DNA of 64,000 nucleotides, taken from contig NZ_WTYH01000001.1 of NCBI RefSeq assembly GCF_009827335.1, positions 1,922,001-1,986,000 of the forward strand, in the 5' to 3' direction. The notes beneath the pieces were generated by a model. The model searched no databases and had not been told where the DNA came from. It worked only from the letters and a program-made list of their open reading frames with translations. Each line of letters starts with the position of its first letter. Within the stretch, counting starts at the first letter, position 1. Both the position numbers and the translations under genes were made by a program. Source of the DNA: Aurantiacibacter arachoides (lineage in GTDB: Bacteria > Pseudomonadota > Alphaproteobacteria > Sphingomonadales > Sphingomonadaceae). This document shows, one piece after another, positions 26,476-35,339 of the stretch.

Positions 26476-27097
26476 TAAATGCAAGTGGCGCCCTGTCTGA
26501 TCGTTCTAGCGCGGGGTGTTTTTGGTGTAAGCTCGGTTCATGTCGGGCATGCTTCGCTCTCACGACGCAGGAAGTCGGCGGGTACCCGCTTCCATAGGTC
26601 ATCGGACCGCTATTATCGGACCGATCCTGTTGCACCAACGGCGGACGACCTCGTGGCTGATGGCGATGCGGTCAGCGCTGGGTTGACCCAGATCGTCAGT
26701 GCAAGGTGAATTTTGATGACGTTTCTGAAGGGTAAATTTTGTCGACCCTTACGAGAATCCTGCTTTCGAAGCCGGGACTTCGAGAGTTCGCCTGTCGACA
26801 ATTTCGACCAAAAGTCGGACGGCAAAGACATCGAATAGAGTTCTGCCGCAGGTGCTGTCGGTCTAAACGCAACGGGTGTCCGATTGACGAGCACTCCCCG
26901 GGCCGCTCCCCACTCGCAATGCATCTCTCTTTTGATCGTCACGCAGCCTTGATCAAGGTGCTACTTCGACTGGCGGAAGCCTTTAGCCCGGCTGAAACCC
27001 AGGTGATGGAGTCCCCCCGAAAAGCCGAACGACCCGGTTCCACCTGCGCCCCACCGTTTCGTGGCAGATGTCGGTTCACCGCTTTGACCGCAGATGC
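26476..27097. other. intergenic region without a convincing gene
   Basis: About 620 bases lie between the ArsR operator and the 3' end of the LuxR gene. Short frames on both strands have no recognisable motifs. The sequence at 26851-26866 resembles an IS6-type terminal repeat seen elsewhere in the window, but no transposase remnant is attached. Confidence 0.4.
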
Positions 27098-27778
27098 TCA
27101 CCTTTTATTGACCAAGGTAGGGCGCCCGATTTTTTTTCCTGGCTCGCGTGACCCAGATATTAGTCCTGAGCGTGCCGCGAGAACGGCGGCCTGTGTTCGG
27201 TTGCGCACTGCAAGTTTTTCAAGAAGCGACCGCAACCGGACCTTTATCAAGCTCTCGGAGCAGTGATCTATGCGGGCAATCTCTTTGTTGCTCAGCCCTT
27301 CGGCAAGATAACGCATCATTTGGATCTGCGAAGTGCTTAGCGACACATCCGCTAGAGGATTGACGATCGTCGCAGGGCAACGATCGCACATACTGTCAAC
27401 GCACAGGCGGCGATTGCGTGCGGCCAATCGAACGAGCTCCCGCAGATCGCTACGGCTCAGATCAATCGGAGCGACGGCAAGGGGAAGATCCCTGGCCAAG
27501 AGCGTCCTGCAGAGCGCGTTCTGCTTGTCGTCGCACAGTACTATCCAGTTACCTACGTCGAAACCTAACAGATGCTGTGCCTCTTGCCGCTCATGCACCT
27601 CACTCCCGCTTCCAAGGACGTAAATGCCTACGTCTACAAACGAACGGCTAGCATCAGGCGCCCCCAACTCGTCACTAGACCAGGCGACCGAGATGTCATC
27701 GGTAACGAGAGTATCGATTATTGCGTCGCGAATAAGCGCCCCATGGCAAACCACGGCTACGGAAATCATCTCAACCAT
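27098..27778 (-). CDS. LuxR-family transcriptional regulator, probable pilus regulator
   Basis: This 226-residue protein has a degenerate receiver-like N-terminal domain (MISVAVVCHGALIRDAIIDTL), without the usual acidic triplet and phosphorylatable Asp context. Its C-terminal LuxR helix-turn-helix is clear (about residues 145-205; LSTSQIQMMRYLAEGLSNKEIARI). A Cys cluster, LCVDSMCDRC, lies between the domains. ATG 27778 is chosen because AGGAG lies seven bases upstream; longer frames to 27859 lack this. It is divergent from the chaperone-usher pilus operon, so control of pilus expression is likely (inference). The Cys cluster could make it redox- or metal-responsive. Confidence 0.8.
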   Translation of the reverse strand: MVEMISVAVVCHGALIRDAIIDTLVTDDISVAWSSDELGAPDASRSFVDVGIYVLGSGSEVHERQEAQHLLGFDVGNWIVLCDDKQNALCRTLLARDLPLAVAPIDLSRSDLRELVRLAARNRRLCVDSMCDRCPATIVNPLADVSLSTSQIQMMRYLAEGLSNKEIARIDHCSESLIKVRLRSLLEKLAVRNRTQAAVLAARSGLISGSREPGKKIGRPTLVNKR

Positions 27779-27950
27779 CGTGCGGCTCCTAAATAGAGCT
27801 TCAAAACTTCCACTATTTGCCGCGACCCCAGCGAGCGCCTCGAGTTTTTCGCAAACCAAAAATTTTGTGTGATTGGCTGACCTACCCCGCTCGCAAGTGA
27901 GAAGTTAACCAAAATTGGCCAAGTAGACAATTAGGAGTTGCGAAATCGCG

Positions 27951-27990
27951 TCCGGATGTCCGTTTGGGTTTCCGAATGTCCAAAAGTGTT
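27951..27990. promoter_or_regulatory. tandem 20-nt repeat upstream of pilus operon
   Basis: Two adjacent 20-base units begin TCCGGATGTCC (27951) and TCCGAATGTCC (27971) and share 14 of 20 positions. The 20-nt period, about two helical turns, would place two regulator dimers on one DNA face. They lie between the LuxR gene and the pilin gene, so they are candidate LuxR-protein sites. No experimental motif is known to me. Confidence 0.35.
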
Positions 27991-28243
27991 GGCGGCAACT
28001 CCAAGCGGCAGGTTGCAAAGCCCAGAATGTACCGACGCCCCTCACATTTGAGAGTCGATTCGGAGTCCTACGGGCGCACCGTTGTCCGGGCGATAGGACT
28101 ATTCCTATGACCGGGGTACATCACCGTCACCGGAGATATTGGACTTGCCACTCTAAGGGCCCAGGCGGTCCCACTCACGAGGTCCATAAATCGGCGACGG
28201 CGTTGTCCCCTTTGTCCAGGCACAAGCACAAAGGGAGAATACC

Positions 28244-28771
28244 ATGAAGACTCTGATCAAATTCGCCGCAATCGCAGCGGTTCCCGCCGCCTTCGCCGCC
28301 AGCCCCGCCGCCGCGCAGGATTCTGAGTCCTACACGCTCGCACTATCCGGCTCGGTCGCCAGCAATTGCGAACTCGTACCCGAAGGCAGCGGATCCTACG
28401 GCGTCGATATGCTCGACACAGGCAACCAGGGCGTGCTGACCATCGTCTATTCGTGCAACTCGCCCTACACGGTGTCCCTGCAATCGCTGAACGGTGGCAT
28501 GCGCCATGCGGAGAGCGGCGGCGCGGTCAACATCGACTATGATGTGGAGGCCAGCTTCCTCGGCCTCGGCATCGGTGCGACCTCCACGAATTCCGCCAGC
28601 ATGCAGGCGTCCCCCGTCGTTATCGTAACCGACAACGACTGGGCGAACATCCTGGTCAATGGCGGAACGCGCACCGGCAACCTCGACCTGTCGTTCGACT
28701 CGATTGCCGAATACGCCGTCGCGGGTACGTATAGCGACGAGCTGACCATCACCCTCGCTGCAAACTATTAA
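28244..28771 (+). CDS. SCPU-domain pilin (major subunit of a Csu-like chaperone-usher pilus)
   Basis: This 175-residue secreted protein has a signal peptide (MKTLIKFAAIAAVPAAFAASPAAAQ) and a spore-coat-U-type domain. The typical Cys pair is present (SNCELVPEG and VYSCNSPY), and it ends with a beta-strand, DELTITLAANY. SCPU proteins are the pilins of archaic (sigma/Csu-type) chaperone-usher pili, used for surface attachment and biofilm. A good AGGGAGA element precedes the ATG. A strong hairpin after the stop separates it from the assembly genes, consistent with higher pilin expression. Confidence 0.85.
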   Translation: MKTLIKFAAIAAVPAAFAASPAAAQDSESYTLALSGSVASNCELVPEGSGSYGVDMLDTGNQGVLTIVYSCNSPYTVSLQSLNGGMRHAESGGAVNIDYDVEASFLGLGIGATSTNSASMQASPVVIVTDNDWANILVNGGTRTGNLDLSFDSIAEYAVAGTYSDELTITLAANY

Positions 28772-28798
28772 CCCCCCGCTTACCGAAGTTTGCAGCCA

Positions 28799-28828
28799 GA
28801 CCGGGAGGGGGTTCCTCCCCTCCCGGTC
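28799..28828 (+). terminator. intercistronic 12-bp hairpin after the pilin gene
   Basis: A perfect 12-bp stem starting GACCGGGAGGGG encloses a 6-base loop. It lies between the pilin stop and the chaperone start. No T-run follows, so it is more likely a partial attenuator or mRNA-stabilising structure than a full terminator. This would favour pilin over the chaperone and usher. Confidence 0.65.
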
Positions 28829-28871
28829 GCCTTGCACGCCTCGGCACGGCGGCAGAATGGGGGAACTGCCA

Positions 28872-29636
28872 ATGTCAAACCTGTTTCGTACCTTTGCCAC
28901 CTTCGCCTGCACAGCCGCCCTGATAGTGCCGGTCCAGCAGGCGGAAGCCTACGACCTCACGCCAATCGTCGTGCAGCTAAAGCCGAACGGTGCGGGATCG
29001 AGCCAGACCATGGTCATCACCAACTCGCACGGTGTGCCGATCGCTATCGAGATCCAGGCGTTCCAACGCACGCAGATGCCGACCGGAGAGGACCAGCTCG
29101 AGCCCGAAGACGAAGACCTTATCGTCTATCCACCGCAAATGGTGATACCGCCCAACTCAAGCCAGTCCTTCAGGGTGCAATGGGTCGGCGATCCTGCACC
29201 CGAACGCGAACTGGCCTATCGCATCGTCACCCAGCAATTGCCGATCCGCTTCGAGGAGCGCATCGATGCAGACAGGGCGGCGGATCTCACTGTGCGCTAT
29301 CGTTACGAAGCCGCACTCTACATCCTGCCCGACGGCGCCGAACCGTCGGCCCGGTTGGTATCAGTCGAACGCGTACGCGACGAGGCGGGTGTCGAAAGCC
29401 TGGAACTCGCGATCGTATCCGAGGGCACCATGCGTGCCATTCTGCACGAGCCGGTTATCGAACTGACAGCTGCGGGGGGAAGCGCGCTGGAGTTGACCGG
29501 AGATGCAATCACGCCGCTAGAAGGTCTGAACATCCTGCCCGGGGTGGAGCGCCGCGTCCGCATCGCCGCGCCCGCTCAGCTTCCGCCCGGCCCGCTAAGC
29601 GGTGCACTCACGACGCGCTATGTCGTCCTGCAATAA
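28872..29636 (+). CDS. periplasmic pilus chaperone (PapD-like)
   Basis: This 254-residue chaperone has a signal peptide (MSNLFRTFATFACTAALIVPVQQAEA) and two Ig-like domains. The first domain includes LTPIVVQLKPNGAGSSQTMVITN and YPPQMVIPPNSSQSFRVQW, matching the pilus chaperone N-domain that donates a strand to pilins. The second runs from about residue 145 to the end. ATG 28872 is chosen because GGGGA precedes it. The usher gene follows after 12 bases. It should hold SCPU subunits in the periplasm until assembly. Confidence 0.87.
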   Translation: MSNLFRTFATFACTAALIVPVQQAEAYDLTPIVVQLKPNGAGSSQTMVITNSHGVPIAIEIQAFQRTQMPTGEDQLEPEDEDLIVYPPQMVIPPNSSQSFRVQWVGDPAPERELAYRIVTQQLPIRFEERIDADRAADLTVRYRYEAALYILPDGAEPSARLVSVERVRDEAGVESLELAIVSEGTMRAILHEPVIELTAAGGSALELTGDAITPLEGLNILPGVERRVRIAAPAQLPPGPLSGALTTRYVVLQ

Positions 29637-29648
29637 GGTGTGCGGGCG

Positions 29649-32261
29649 ATGGCTTATCCCTTTCGCCCCGCATCTTTCGTACGGGCGGCGGTAATGCTGT
29701 TATTGACATGCACACCCTTGGCACGTGCTTTCAGCCAGGAGCCGGGTCGGTCCATTGAGCCAGTTGCCGATCAACAAGACAGGCCCACTACGAACCCGGA
29801 GCAAGAATCGACCACTGCCGACCGGCAGCCGGTGGTGGCCGAGAGTGTTGATGCCGATGCCCTGTTCCGACAGATTTTTGGTACGGACCGTCCGGTAACT
29901 GCCGCTGGCATCTACGCTGTTCAAGTCGATCAAATCTATGTCGGCGATTTTGCCATCGATCCGGGCAACGGGGGCGGGACGATCGACCCCCAGTTGCTGC
30001 GCACCGCCCTTATACCGGTCGCGGTCGGCGATACAAAAGTGGCGCTGGAGCAACTCGCTACGCAGGATAGTGTTGGGTTCGACGACCTCCGCGCGCTCGA
30101 TTTCGAGGTCGTGTTTGATCCCGGACGCCTTGCCTTGCAGATCGCGATCCCTCCGGAGCGTCGCAACGCGCGTGACCTTGCTCTGCGCACTGCGAGGAGC
30201 CGAGCCGAGCTGGATTATGTCGATCAAGCTGACATCTCGGCCTATCTCTCGGCCCGCGCAGGCATTGATGTCATCGAGCAGTCGAGCTTCGCCGACACAG
30301 GATTAGGGGGATTGGCCGCCGATATCGATGCGGGTTTCAACATCGGAGGGGTCGCCCTGCAGGCGCGCTTCCGATACGATGAACGCCGCAACTTCAGCCG
30401 TCAGGATGTGCGGCTTACCTATGATGATACCGAAAATCTGATCCGGTATGAGTTGGGCGATCTTAGCGTCGGTCGACGGCCCTTTCAACTGGCGCCCCGC
30501 ATCGCCGGCATCGCAGCCTTCCGCGAATTTCCGATCGATCCCTATCGCAACATTCGCCCGACGCCCGAACAGGGGTTCCAGCTCGACGAGCCTGCTCGGG
30601 TCGAAGTCATCCTGAATGGCGCCCCGGTGCGAACCTACGATCTCAACTCGGGTCGTTACAACCTGCGCGATTTCCCACTGATTCCATCCGCCGCGAACGA
30701 TATCGAATTGCGTATCACCTATGCCAGCGGGCGAACCGAAGTGCTGGTCTATCCTGCTTTCTTCGACATCGAGTTGCTGGATCCGGGACTTGTCGACTTC
30801 GCGCTGAACGCAGGCGTATCCTATCGCGACGATGGTGGCCGCCGCATTTATGATACGGGCGACTACAATGTCATCGGCTATGTCCGCCGCGGCTTTACCG
30901 ACACCCTCACCGCGGGCCTGAGCTGGGAAGGCAACCGCCATTTCGATACGGTCGGGGCGGAAGCCGTCTGGGCGTCATCCTTCGGCTCTTTCGCTTTCAA
31001 TGCCTCGACCAATATTCGCGATCCAGGTTTCGATACGAGCAGATTTGCTGTGCAATATGCCTGGCGTGATACTGATAGCGTGCGTGGCAGAGCCATCGAT
31101 GCGCAGGCGATCCTGACGGGTTCGCGTTATCGCACGCTAAATCAGCTCTTCGGCGGCAATGTCATCAGCGTTTCAGCCCAGGCACGAGCAGGGCAGATGA
31201 TCGGTCAGCGCCTGCGAGCGACAATCTACGGGGGATATGAGGACGCGCGCGAGTTTGGGGAACGCTATTACGGTGGTCTGAGCGCGTCGTATCAACTGCC
31301 ATTCGGGGCCCTGTCGCTGGGGGCGGAATATCAGGGTGGAACGAATGCAGACGGGGCGATCTTCAGGCTCGCCTATTCGATGCCGCTCGGCCCAGGCACG
31401 GCGACGGCAAGCTACACCACGCAGGACAATGCGTTTCGCGCTGATTATACGCGCCTTACCGCACTCGGCGTCGGATCGGTCGGACTTAGTGGCGGCATCG
31501 AACGGCGTGACGATTTCGACCGGCAGTTCATACGTGCCAATTATATCGGCAATCGCTTCGAAGGCACACTCGAACAAGTACGCGTCCATGGCAGTAACGG
31601 GCTGGATGATATCCGCACGGTCGTCAATTTCGGCACTGCCCTCTACATGGCGGACGGAATGTTCGGCATCGGCCGCCCAATTTCCAACAGCTTCGCTCTG
31701 GTCGACATCGACGAGAGGGCCGGCGATTACCAGATTGCTGTCGAACCGCGCCGCGGCTTCGGGTCAACGGAGACCTATTATACCGCTTACAGCGGCGCAC
31801 TGGGCCCCGCCGTCGTGCCGACCCTACCCCCCTATTTCGATCGCAGCCTGCAGGTCGACGCGCCAGATGCACCCGCAGGAACATCGCTTGGCGGGCAAGT
31901 TTTCGCTCTGCGGCCCGGATATCGCAGCGGCTATGCTTTGAAGGTTGGCAGCGCAGCCAATGTCTCGCTGGTAGGCACGCTGACATTCGCAGATGGGAGC
32001 CCGCTCGCCTTTTTCACGGGATCAGTCCGGTCCAGCGACGGAAACGACGATAACGACGCCGCGCAGGTCTTCACGAACGCGGCAGGCCGCTTTTTCCTCG
32101 ACGGTCTTGTTGCCGGCGAAAGTTATGTCCTGACCTTTCCCGGTCAAAGCATAAGCGAAGGAACGATCCTTGCCGTGCCGGAGGATGCACTTGGAATCGT
32201 GCGCCTCGACGATCCGGTGGCAACGCGATTGATGCCTCACGAAGAAGGAGAGGAACGGTGA
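29649..32261 (+). CDS. pilus outer-membrane usher
   Basis: This 870-residue usher has a signal peptide and a Gln/Thr-rich N-terminal linker. The usher N-domain (VDADALFRQIFGTDRP) precedes a long beta-barrel running to about residue 740, which includes the plug region (FQLDEPARVEVILNGAPVRTYDLNSGRYNLRDFPL). The C-terminal domains carry LVGTLTFADGSPLAFFTGSV. It secretes and assembles the SCPU pilins delivered by the chaperone. The length is usual for archaic ushers. ATG 29649 with AAGG upstream is preferred over the GTG at 29640. The next gene overlaps its stop (GTGA). Confidence 0.88.
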   Translation: MAYPFRPASFVRAAVMLLLTCTPLARAFSQEPGRSIEPVADQQDRPTTNPEQESTTADRQPVVAESVDADALFRQIFGTDRPVTAAGIYAVQVDQIYVGDFAIDPGNGGGTIDPQLLRTALIPVAVGDTKVALEQLATQDSVGFDDLRALDFEVVFDPGRLALQIAIPPERRNARDLALRTARSRAELDYVDQADISAYLSARAGIDVIEQSSFADTGLGGLAADIDAGFNIGGVALQARFRYDERRNFSRQDVRLTYDDTENLIRYELGDLSVGRRPFQLAPRIAGIAAFREFPIDPYRNIRPTPEQGFQLDEPARVEVILNGAPVRTYDLNSGRYNLRDFPLIPSAANDIELRITYASGRTEVLVYPAFFDIELLDPGLVDFALNAGVSYRDDGGRRIYDTGDYNVIGYVRRGFTDTLTAGLSWEGNRHFDTVGAEAVWASSFGSFAFNASTNIRDPGFDTSRFAVQYAWRDTDSVRGRAIDAQAILTGSRYRTLNQLFGGNVISVSAQARAGQMIGQRLRATIYGGYEDAREFGERYYGGLSASYQLPFGALSLGAEYQGGTNADGAIFRLAYSMPLGPGTATASYTTQDNAFRADYTRLTALGVGSVGLSGGIERRDDFDRQFIRANYIGNRFEGTLEQVRVHGSNGLDDIRTVVNFGTALYMADGMFGIGRPISNSFALVDIDERAGDYQIAVEPRRGFGSTETYYTAYSGALGPAVVPTLPPYFDRSLQVDAPDAPAGTSLGGQVFALRPGYRSGYALKVGSAANVSLVGTLTFADGSPLAFFTGSVRSSDGNDDNDAAQVFTNAAGRFFLDGLVAGESYVLTFPGQSISEGTILAVPEDALGIVRLDDPVATRLMPHEEGEER

Positions 32262-33190
32262 AGGCGTCAATTCAAGCTTTTGCAACGTCCTGCATGCTGA
32301 TCGTTGCGCCCTCTGTGGCACAGGCGCAGGATGTTCTGGAGGATGACGACTGCCGGCTCGAACTTCAGGTCGACAGCAATGTTGACTGGAGAGGGCCTTA
32401 CGGCCGGGGATACGACGTCTTCGACACCGAGCAATCATTTGAAATAGTCACGGTTTCGATCCGGCACGAGGGACGTGCCTGCGACTACTTCCTGACAGGC
32501 ATTGCGGACACTGCAGCGGATACGCCGGCCTTGTCAGGGCCTGCCGGTCGCCTGTTCTATGACGTCATGATTCAGCCTAGCGGCCCTTCCGTGCTGTCAC
32601 CGGACTATCTCGGCGACCAGTTGTCGCGTGTGCGCGGGCGGTTTCCGCGCGGTGCGGGTGTGCAGACTGTCACCCTTTACGTTGACGTGCCGCCGGGGCA
32701 GTTCGTTCCTGGGGGCGCTTACAGTGGCCGCACCGAATTCAGGCTCTTCGAAGATGACTTCGGTTCACCCGAACTTGCTGACCAAGCGGTCCTCGGCATC
32801 GTCGTCCCGGTCGCGAGTGCATTGAGAGTCGAGAGCCGCGAGGTCGGGCCGGGTCAGCGCGACCTCAACATTGACCTGGGCGATTTGAGCCAAGGCGCCG
32901 ATCACACGCTCGACTTCTCGATCGCCAGTAATGCGAGGGTCAGCACGGAGCTGTCATCAGCAAATCGCGGACGACTTGCGCATTTCGCGAATGCACCAGG
33001 CATCCCCTACCGCGTCTGGATGGGCGGACAGGCGCTTGATCTTTCGCAGCCTCTTGTGCGGCAGGAAATTGTCGTTCCCGGTGCGTCCACTACCGCACTG
33101 CCGGTTAGGGTCTCGGTCGATCCGCAGCCCGGTGCGGCAGCGGGCGATTATTCCGACACGCTGACGATCACCTTCGTCGTCGATGATTGA
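32258..33190 (+). CDS. pilus-associated SCPU-like protein, candidate tip adhesin
   Basis: This 310-residue secreted protein has a signal peptide (VKASIQAFATSCMLIVAPSVAQAQ) and two beta-rich halves. The N-terminal half, with a Cys pair (DDCRLEL and RACDYF), is a candidate adhesin domain. The C-terminal half ends like an SCPU pilin (GDYSDTLTITFVVDD), which would be the pilin-type domain engaged by chaperone and usher. This two-domain plan and its place as last gene of the operon fit a tip subunit such as CsuE. Its ligand is unknown. It is nearly convergent with the TonB receptor gene, 22 bases away. Confidence 0.75.
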   Translation: MKASIQAFATSCMLIVAPSVAQAQDVLEDDDCRLELQVDSNVDWRGPYGRGYDVFDTEQSFEIVTVSIRHEGRACDYFLTGIADTAADTPALSGPAGRLFYDVMIQPSGPSVLSPDYLGDQLSRVRGRFPRGAGVQTVTLYVDVPPGQFVPGGAYSGRTEFRLFEDDFGSPELADQAVLGIVVPVASALRVESREVGPGQRDLNIDLGDLSQGADHTLDFSIASNARVSTELSSANRGRLAHFANAPGIPYRVWMGGQALDLSQPLVRQEIVVPGASTTALPVRVSVDPQPGAAAGDYSDTLTITFVVDD

Positions 33191-33212
33191 TCGGAATGCA
33201 GGGGGCGCCCCG

Positions 33213-35276
33213 TCAGAAACGTCTTGTCAGGCCAATACGCAACTGGCGAGGCTCGACGATGCGACTGTTAGTGCCGGCGACACCCCCGAGAGGCTCGCCT
33301 GGCAAACGGGTCTCGTAAAAATAGTCGATGTCATTGCCATCTGAATTCATGGCATTCAGCAGCTCAAGATGAAATTCCCAGCCCTCATTCGACTGCAGGT
33401 TTTGCGGTGTCCACGCAATGCGAGCATTGACCAGAGTTGTCGCTTCGCCGCGGACCGAATTGTCCTCCAGCAAGGCGTGCGGACCAAGATAGCGAAGCCG
33501 AACAGCGGCGTTCCAATCTGCAAAAGCCGCAATCGCACCGAGTTCACCAGAGGATTCAAGGGCGCCCGGTACGAAATTCTCACCCTTCGGAAGCCCGGTG
33601 AAGCGCGAGGTTGTCCCTGTCCACACCGCGTCGATCGCCAACCAGTCCAGAGGACGGTAAAAAGCGGTAAGCTCGTATCCGTGCCGTTCGCCGGGATTGG
33701 ATGGCTCGACAGCGCCGGAATCGCCGACATAGATCAACTCGCTTTCGATACTGCTCCACCAGTAAACGCCGGTGAGTATCAGCCCTCCTCGCTCGACCCG
33801 AAAGCCCAGTTCCTCAAAGTCTCCTTCTACCAAGCCGGGCGCCGGATCGATGGGGCTGGTCACGCCGCGCGCATCGTTGGAATGAAAGCCCTCGCCCCGG
33901 TTTGCATAGACGGCGAACCCGTCGGCAATCTCGTAATTCAGTCCGATCTTGGGGCCTAGGGCGTCGTCTGAAACTGAGCCTGACCAGCTTGCGGCACCTT
34001 CCAGCGCTCTGGTTTCGAAATCATACCAGTCGGCGCGTATTCCAGCGATCACCATCAGTCTTTCAATCGGACGCCACACGGCCTCTGCGTAGAGACCGAG
34101 CGAAGCTTCCTCGACGGCAAAGGCGCCCACGGTACGTTCCGTCGCACCTGCGATCGTCTCGTCCAGACCGACACGCGCGATGTCATCGTATCGTGCTTCG
34201 GCGCCTACGCGCAATGTCATGCTGCTGGACAGGCGCGCCGTGTGTTCCAGACGCCCACCGTATGTCCAGAGACTGTCGTATTGACGGATCTGGTCGCCAT
34301 TTGCCGGATCTTCGAGAAAAAACGTGAAATTGGACAGCAGGCTCCAATCATAATGTTGGGCAAACGCCGTGATGCGCCAGTCGTCTGAAAGAAAGTTGAC
34401 CGTGAAAATGCCGCGCTCGCTGTCCCCGCGCAATGTAACGTCGAGCGAACAATAACGGTCGGCGCACAGGGGCGTGCCCACGACACGATCCGGTATCTGT
34501 TCGGTCGGGGCCCATGTTGCGTTGTAATAGTTGTAGCTCACAGAAAGATCACCGGTGCCGAGCGGCAGTGTGAATTTGGCAAGCGTCGAATAGCCTTCAA
34601 AGTCCTCCGGCAATTCCCACGGGCCATTGTTCAATCTTGCTTGTCCGATCAGCAGGAGATCCCCGCCTGCAACGCGTACTGAACCGCCGCCTGCGACGCG
34701 GTAATAGTCGAAGCTGCCCGCCTCCACGGTGACAAACGGGTCAAGGCGATCAACTGTTGCGACAGCGGATGACCCCACGAAGCTGAAATCGCCGGCGTCC
34801 GCACGATACGGGCCCTTGCGGTAGTCTACCCGAGCTACGGACTCCGGAATGAGGCCGTTGACATCGAGATACCCCTGCCCGTGACCGTGCGTGCGAAAGT
34901 TGAGCGGCACATCATCGAGATAGACCGAATAGTCGGTTCCATGGTCGAGATTGAAGCCACGCAGGAAGAACTGGTTGGCCTTGCCGCCTCCCGAATGCTG
35001 GGTCGCAATAAGGCCTGGGGTCGATTCCAGCAGTTCGCCGGGGCGCAGTAGCGGACGCAGGGAAATGTCTGCCCCCGCTATCCCGCCTTCGCTGGCCGCC
35101 CCTGCATTGCCAATGCGCTCTTCTCCCCGGCCAAAGACATAGATTTCCTGTGTTGTGGATCCTGTTGCATCAGGATCGTCCCCTGCTTCATCCACCTGCG
35201 CTCGCGCGGAGATGGCGGGTGCCAGTGAGATGGCGATGCCGAAAAGCAGTGCGAAACCGGAGGCAGGATGTGTCAT
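33213..35276 (-). CDS. TonB-dependent receptor paired with a ToxR-like regulator
   Basis: This 687-residue receptor has a signal peptide (MTHPASGFALLFGIAISLAPAISARA), a TonB-box-like EIYVFGRGEER and a plug with FLRGFNLDHGTDYSVYLDDVP and NFRTHGHGQGYLDVN. The barrel ends RQLRIGLTRRF. The HGTDY...HGHGQGY plug pattern recurs in receptors of Caulobacter and sphingomonads whose substrates are mostly unknown. No iron-specific genes are adjacent. It is divergent from the membrane-anchored winged-helix regulator, with a palindrome between them, so the two probably form a sensing-uptake pair. Confidence 0.88.
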   Translation of the reverse strand: MTHPASGFALLFGIAISLAPAISARAQVDEAGDDPDATGSTTQEIYVFGRGEERIGNAGAASEGGIAGADISLRPLLRPGELLESTPGLIATQHSGGGKANQFFLRGFNLDHGTDYSVYLDDVPLNFRTHGHGQGYLDVNGLIPESVARVDYRKGPYRADAGDFSFVGSSAVATVDRLDPFVTVEAGSFDYYRVAGGGSVRVAGGDLLLIGQARLNNGPWELPEDFEGYSTLAKFTLPLGTGDLSVSYNYYNATWAPTEQIPDRVVGTPLCADRYCSLDVTLRGDSERGIFTVNFLSDDWRITAFAQHYDWSLLSNFTFFLEDPANGDQIRQYDSLWTYGGRLEHTARLSSSMTLRVGAEARYDDIARVGLDETIAGATERTVGAFAVEEASLGLYAEAVWRPIERLMVIAGIRADWYDFETRALEGAASWSGSVSDDALGPKIGLNYEIADGFAVYANRGEGFHSNDARGVTSPIDPAPGLVEGDFEELGFRVERGGLILTGVYWWSSIESELIYVGDSGAVEPSNPGERHGYELTAFYRPLDWLAIDAVWTGTTSRFTGLPKGENFVPGALESSGELGAIAAFADWNAAVRLRYLGPHALLEDNSVRGEATTLVNARIAWTPQNLQSNEGWEFHLELLNAMNSDGNDIDYFYETRLPGEPLGGVAGTNSRIVEPRQLRIGLTRRF

Positions 35277-35310
35277 CCTTAGTCAACTGCCAGCGACACT
35301 CTCGCGCAGC

Positions 35311-35325
35311 ACCGTAAATTACGGT
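35311..35325. promoter_or_regulatory. perfect palindromic operator between TonB receptor and regulator
   Basis: The 15-base palindrome ACCGTAA-A-TTACGGT lies in the 63-base gap between the divergent starts, only 14 bases before the regulator ATG. Both promoters must lie in this gap, so it is a strong candidate operator for the winged-helix protein. The binding factor is inferred. Confidence 0.6.
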
Positions 35326-35339
35326 AATCGGCCTGTTAC

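Noticed and set aside
26851..26866. GGTGCTGTCGGTCTAA as an IS6 end
   Set aside because: Similar to the candidate right end at 53655 but no transposase sequence is attached and the match is short; not strong enough to call an element.
26613..27266. Frames on both strands between the ArsR and LuxR genes
   Set aside because: No motif, no convincing starts; one overlaps the 3' end of the LuxR gene.
33190..33213. Terminator between the convergent adhesin and TonB receptor genes
   Set aside because: A short GGGGCGCCCC palindrome is present but has no loop or T-run, so no terminator is called.
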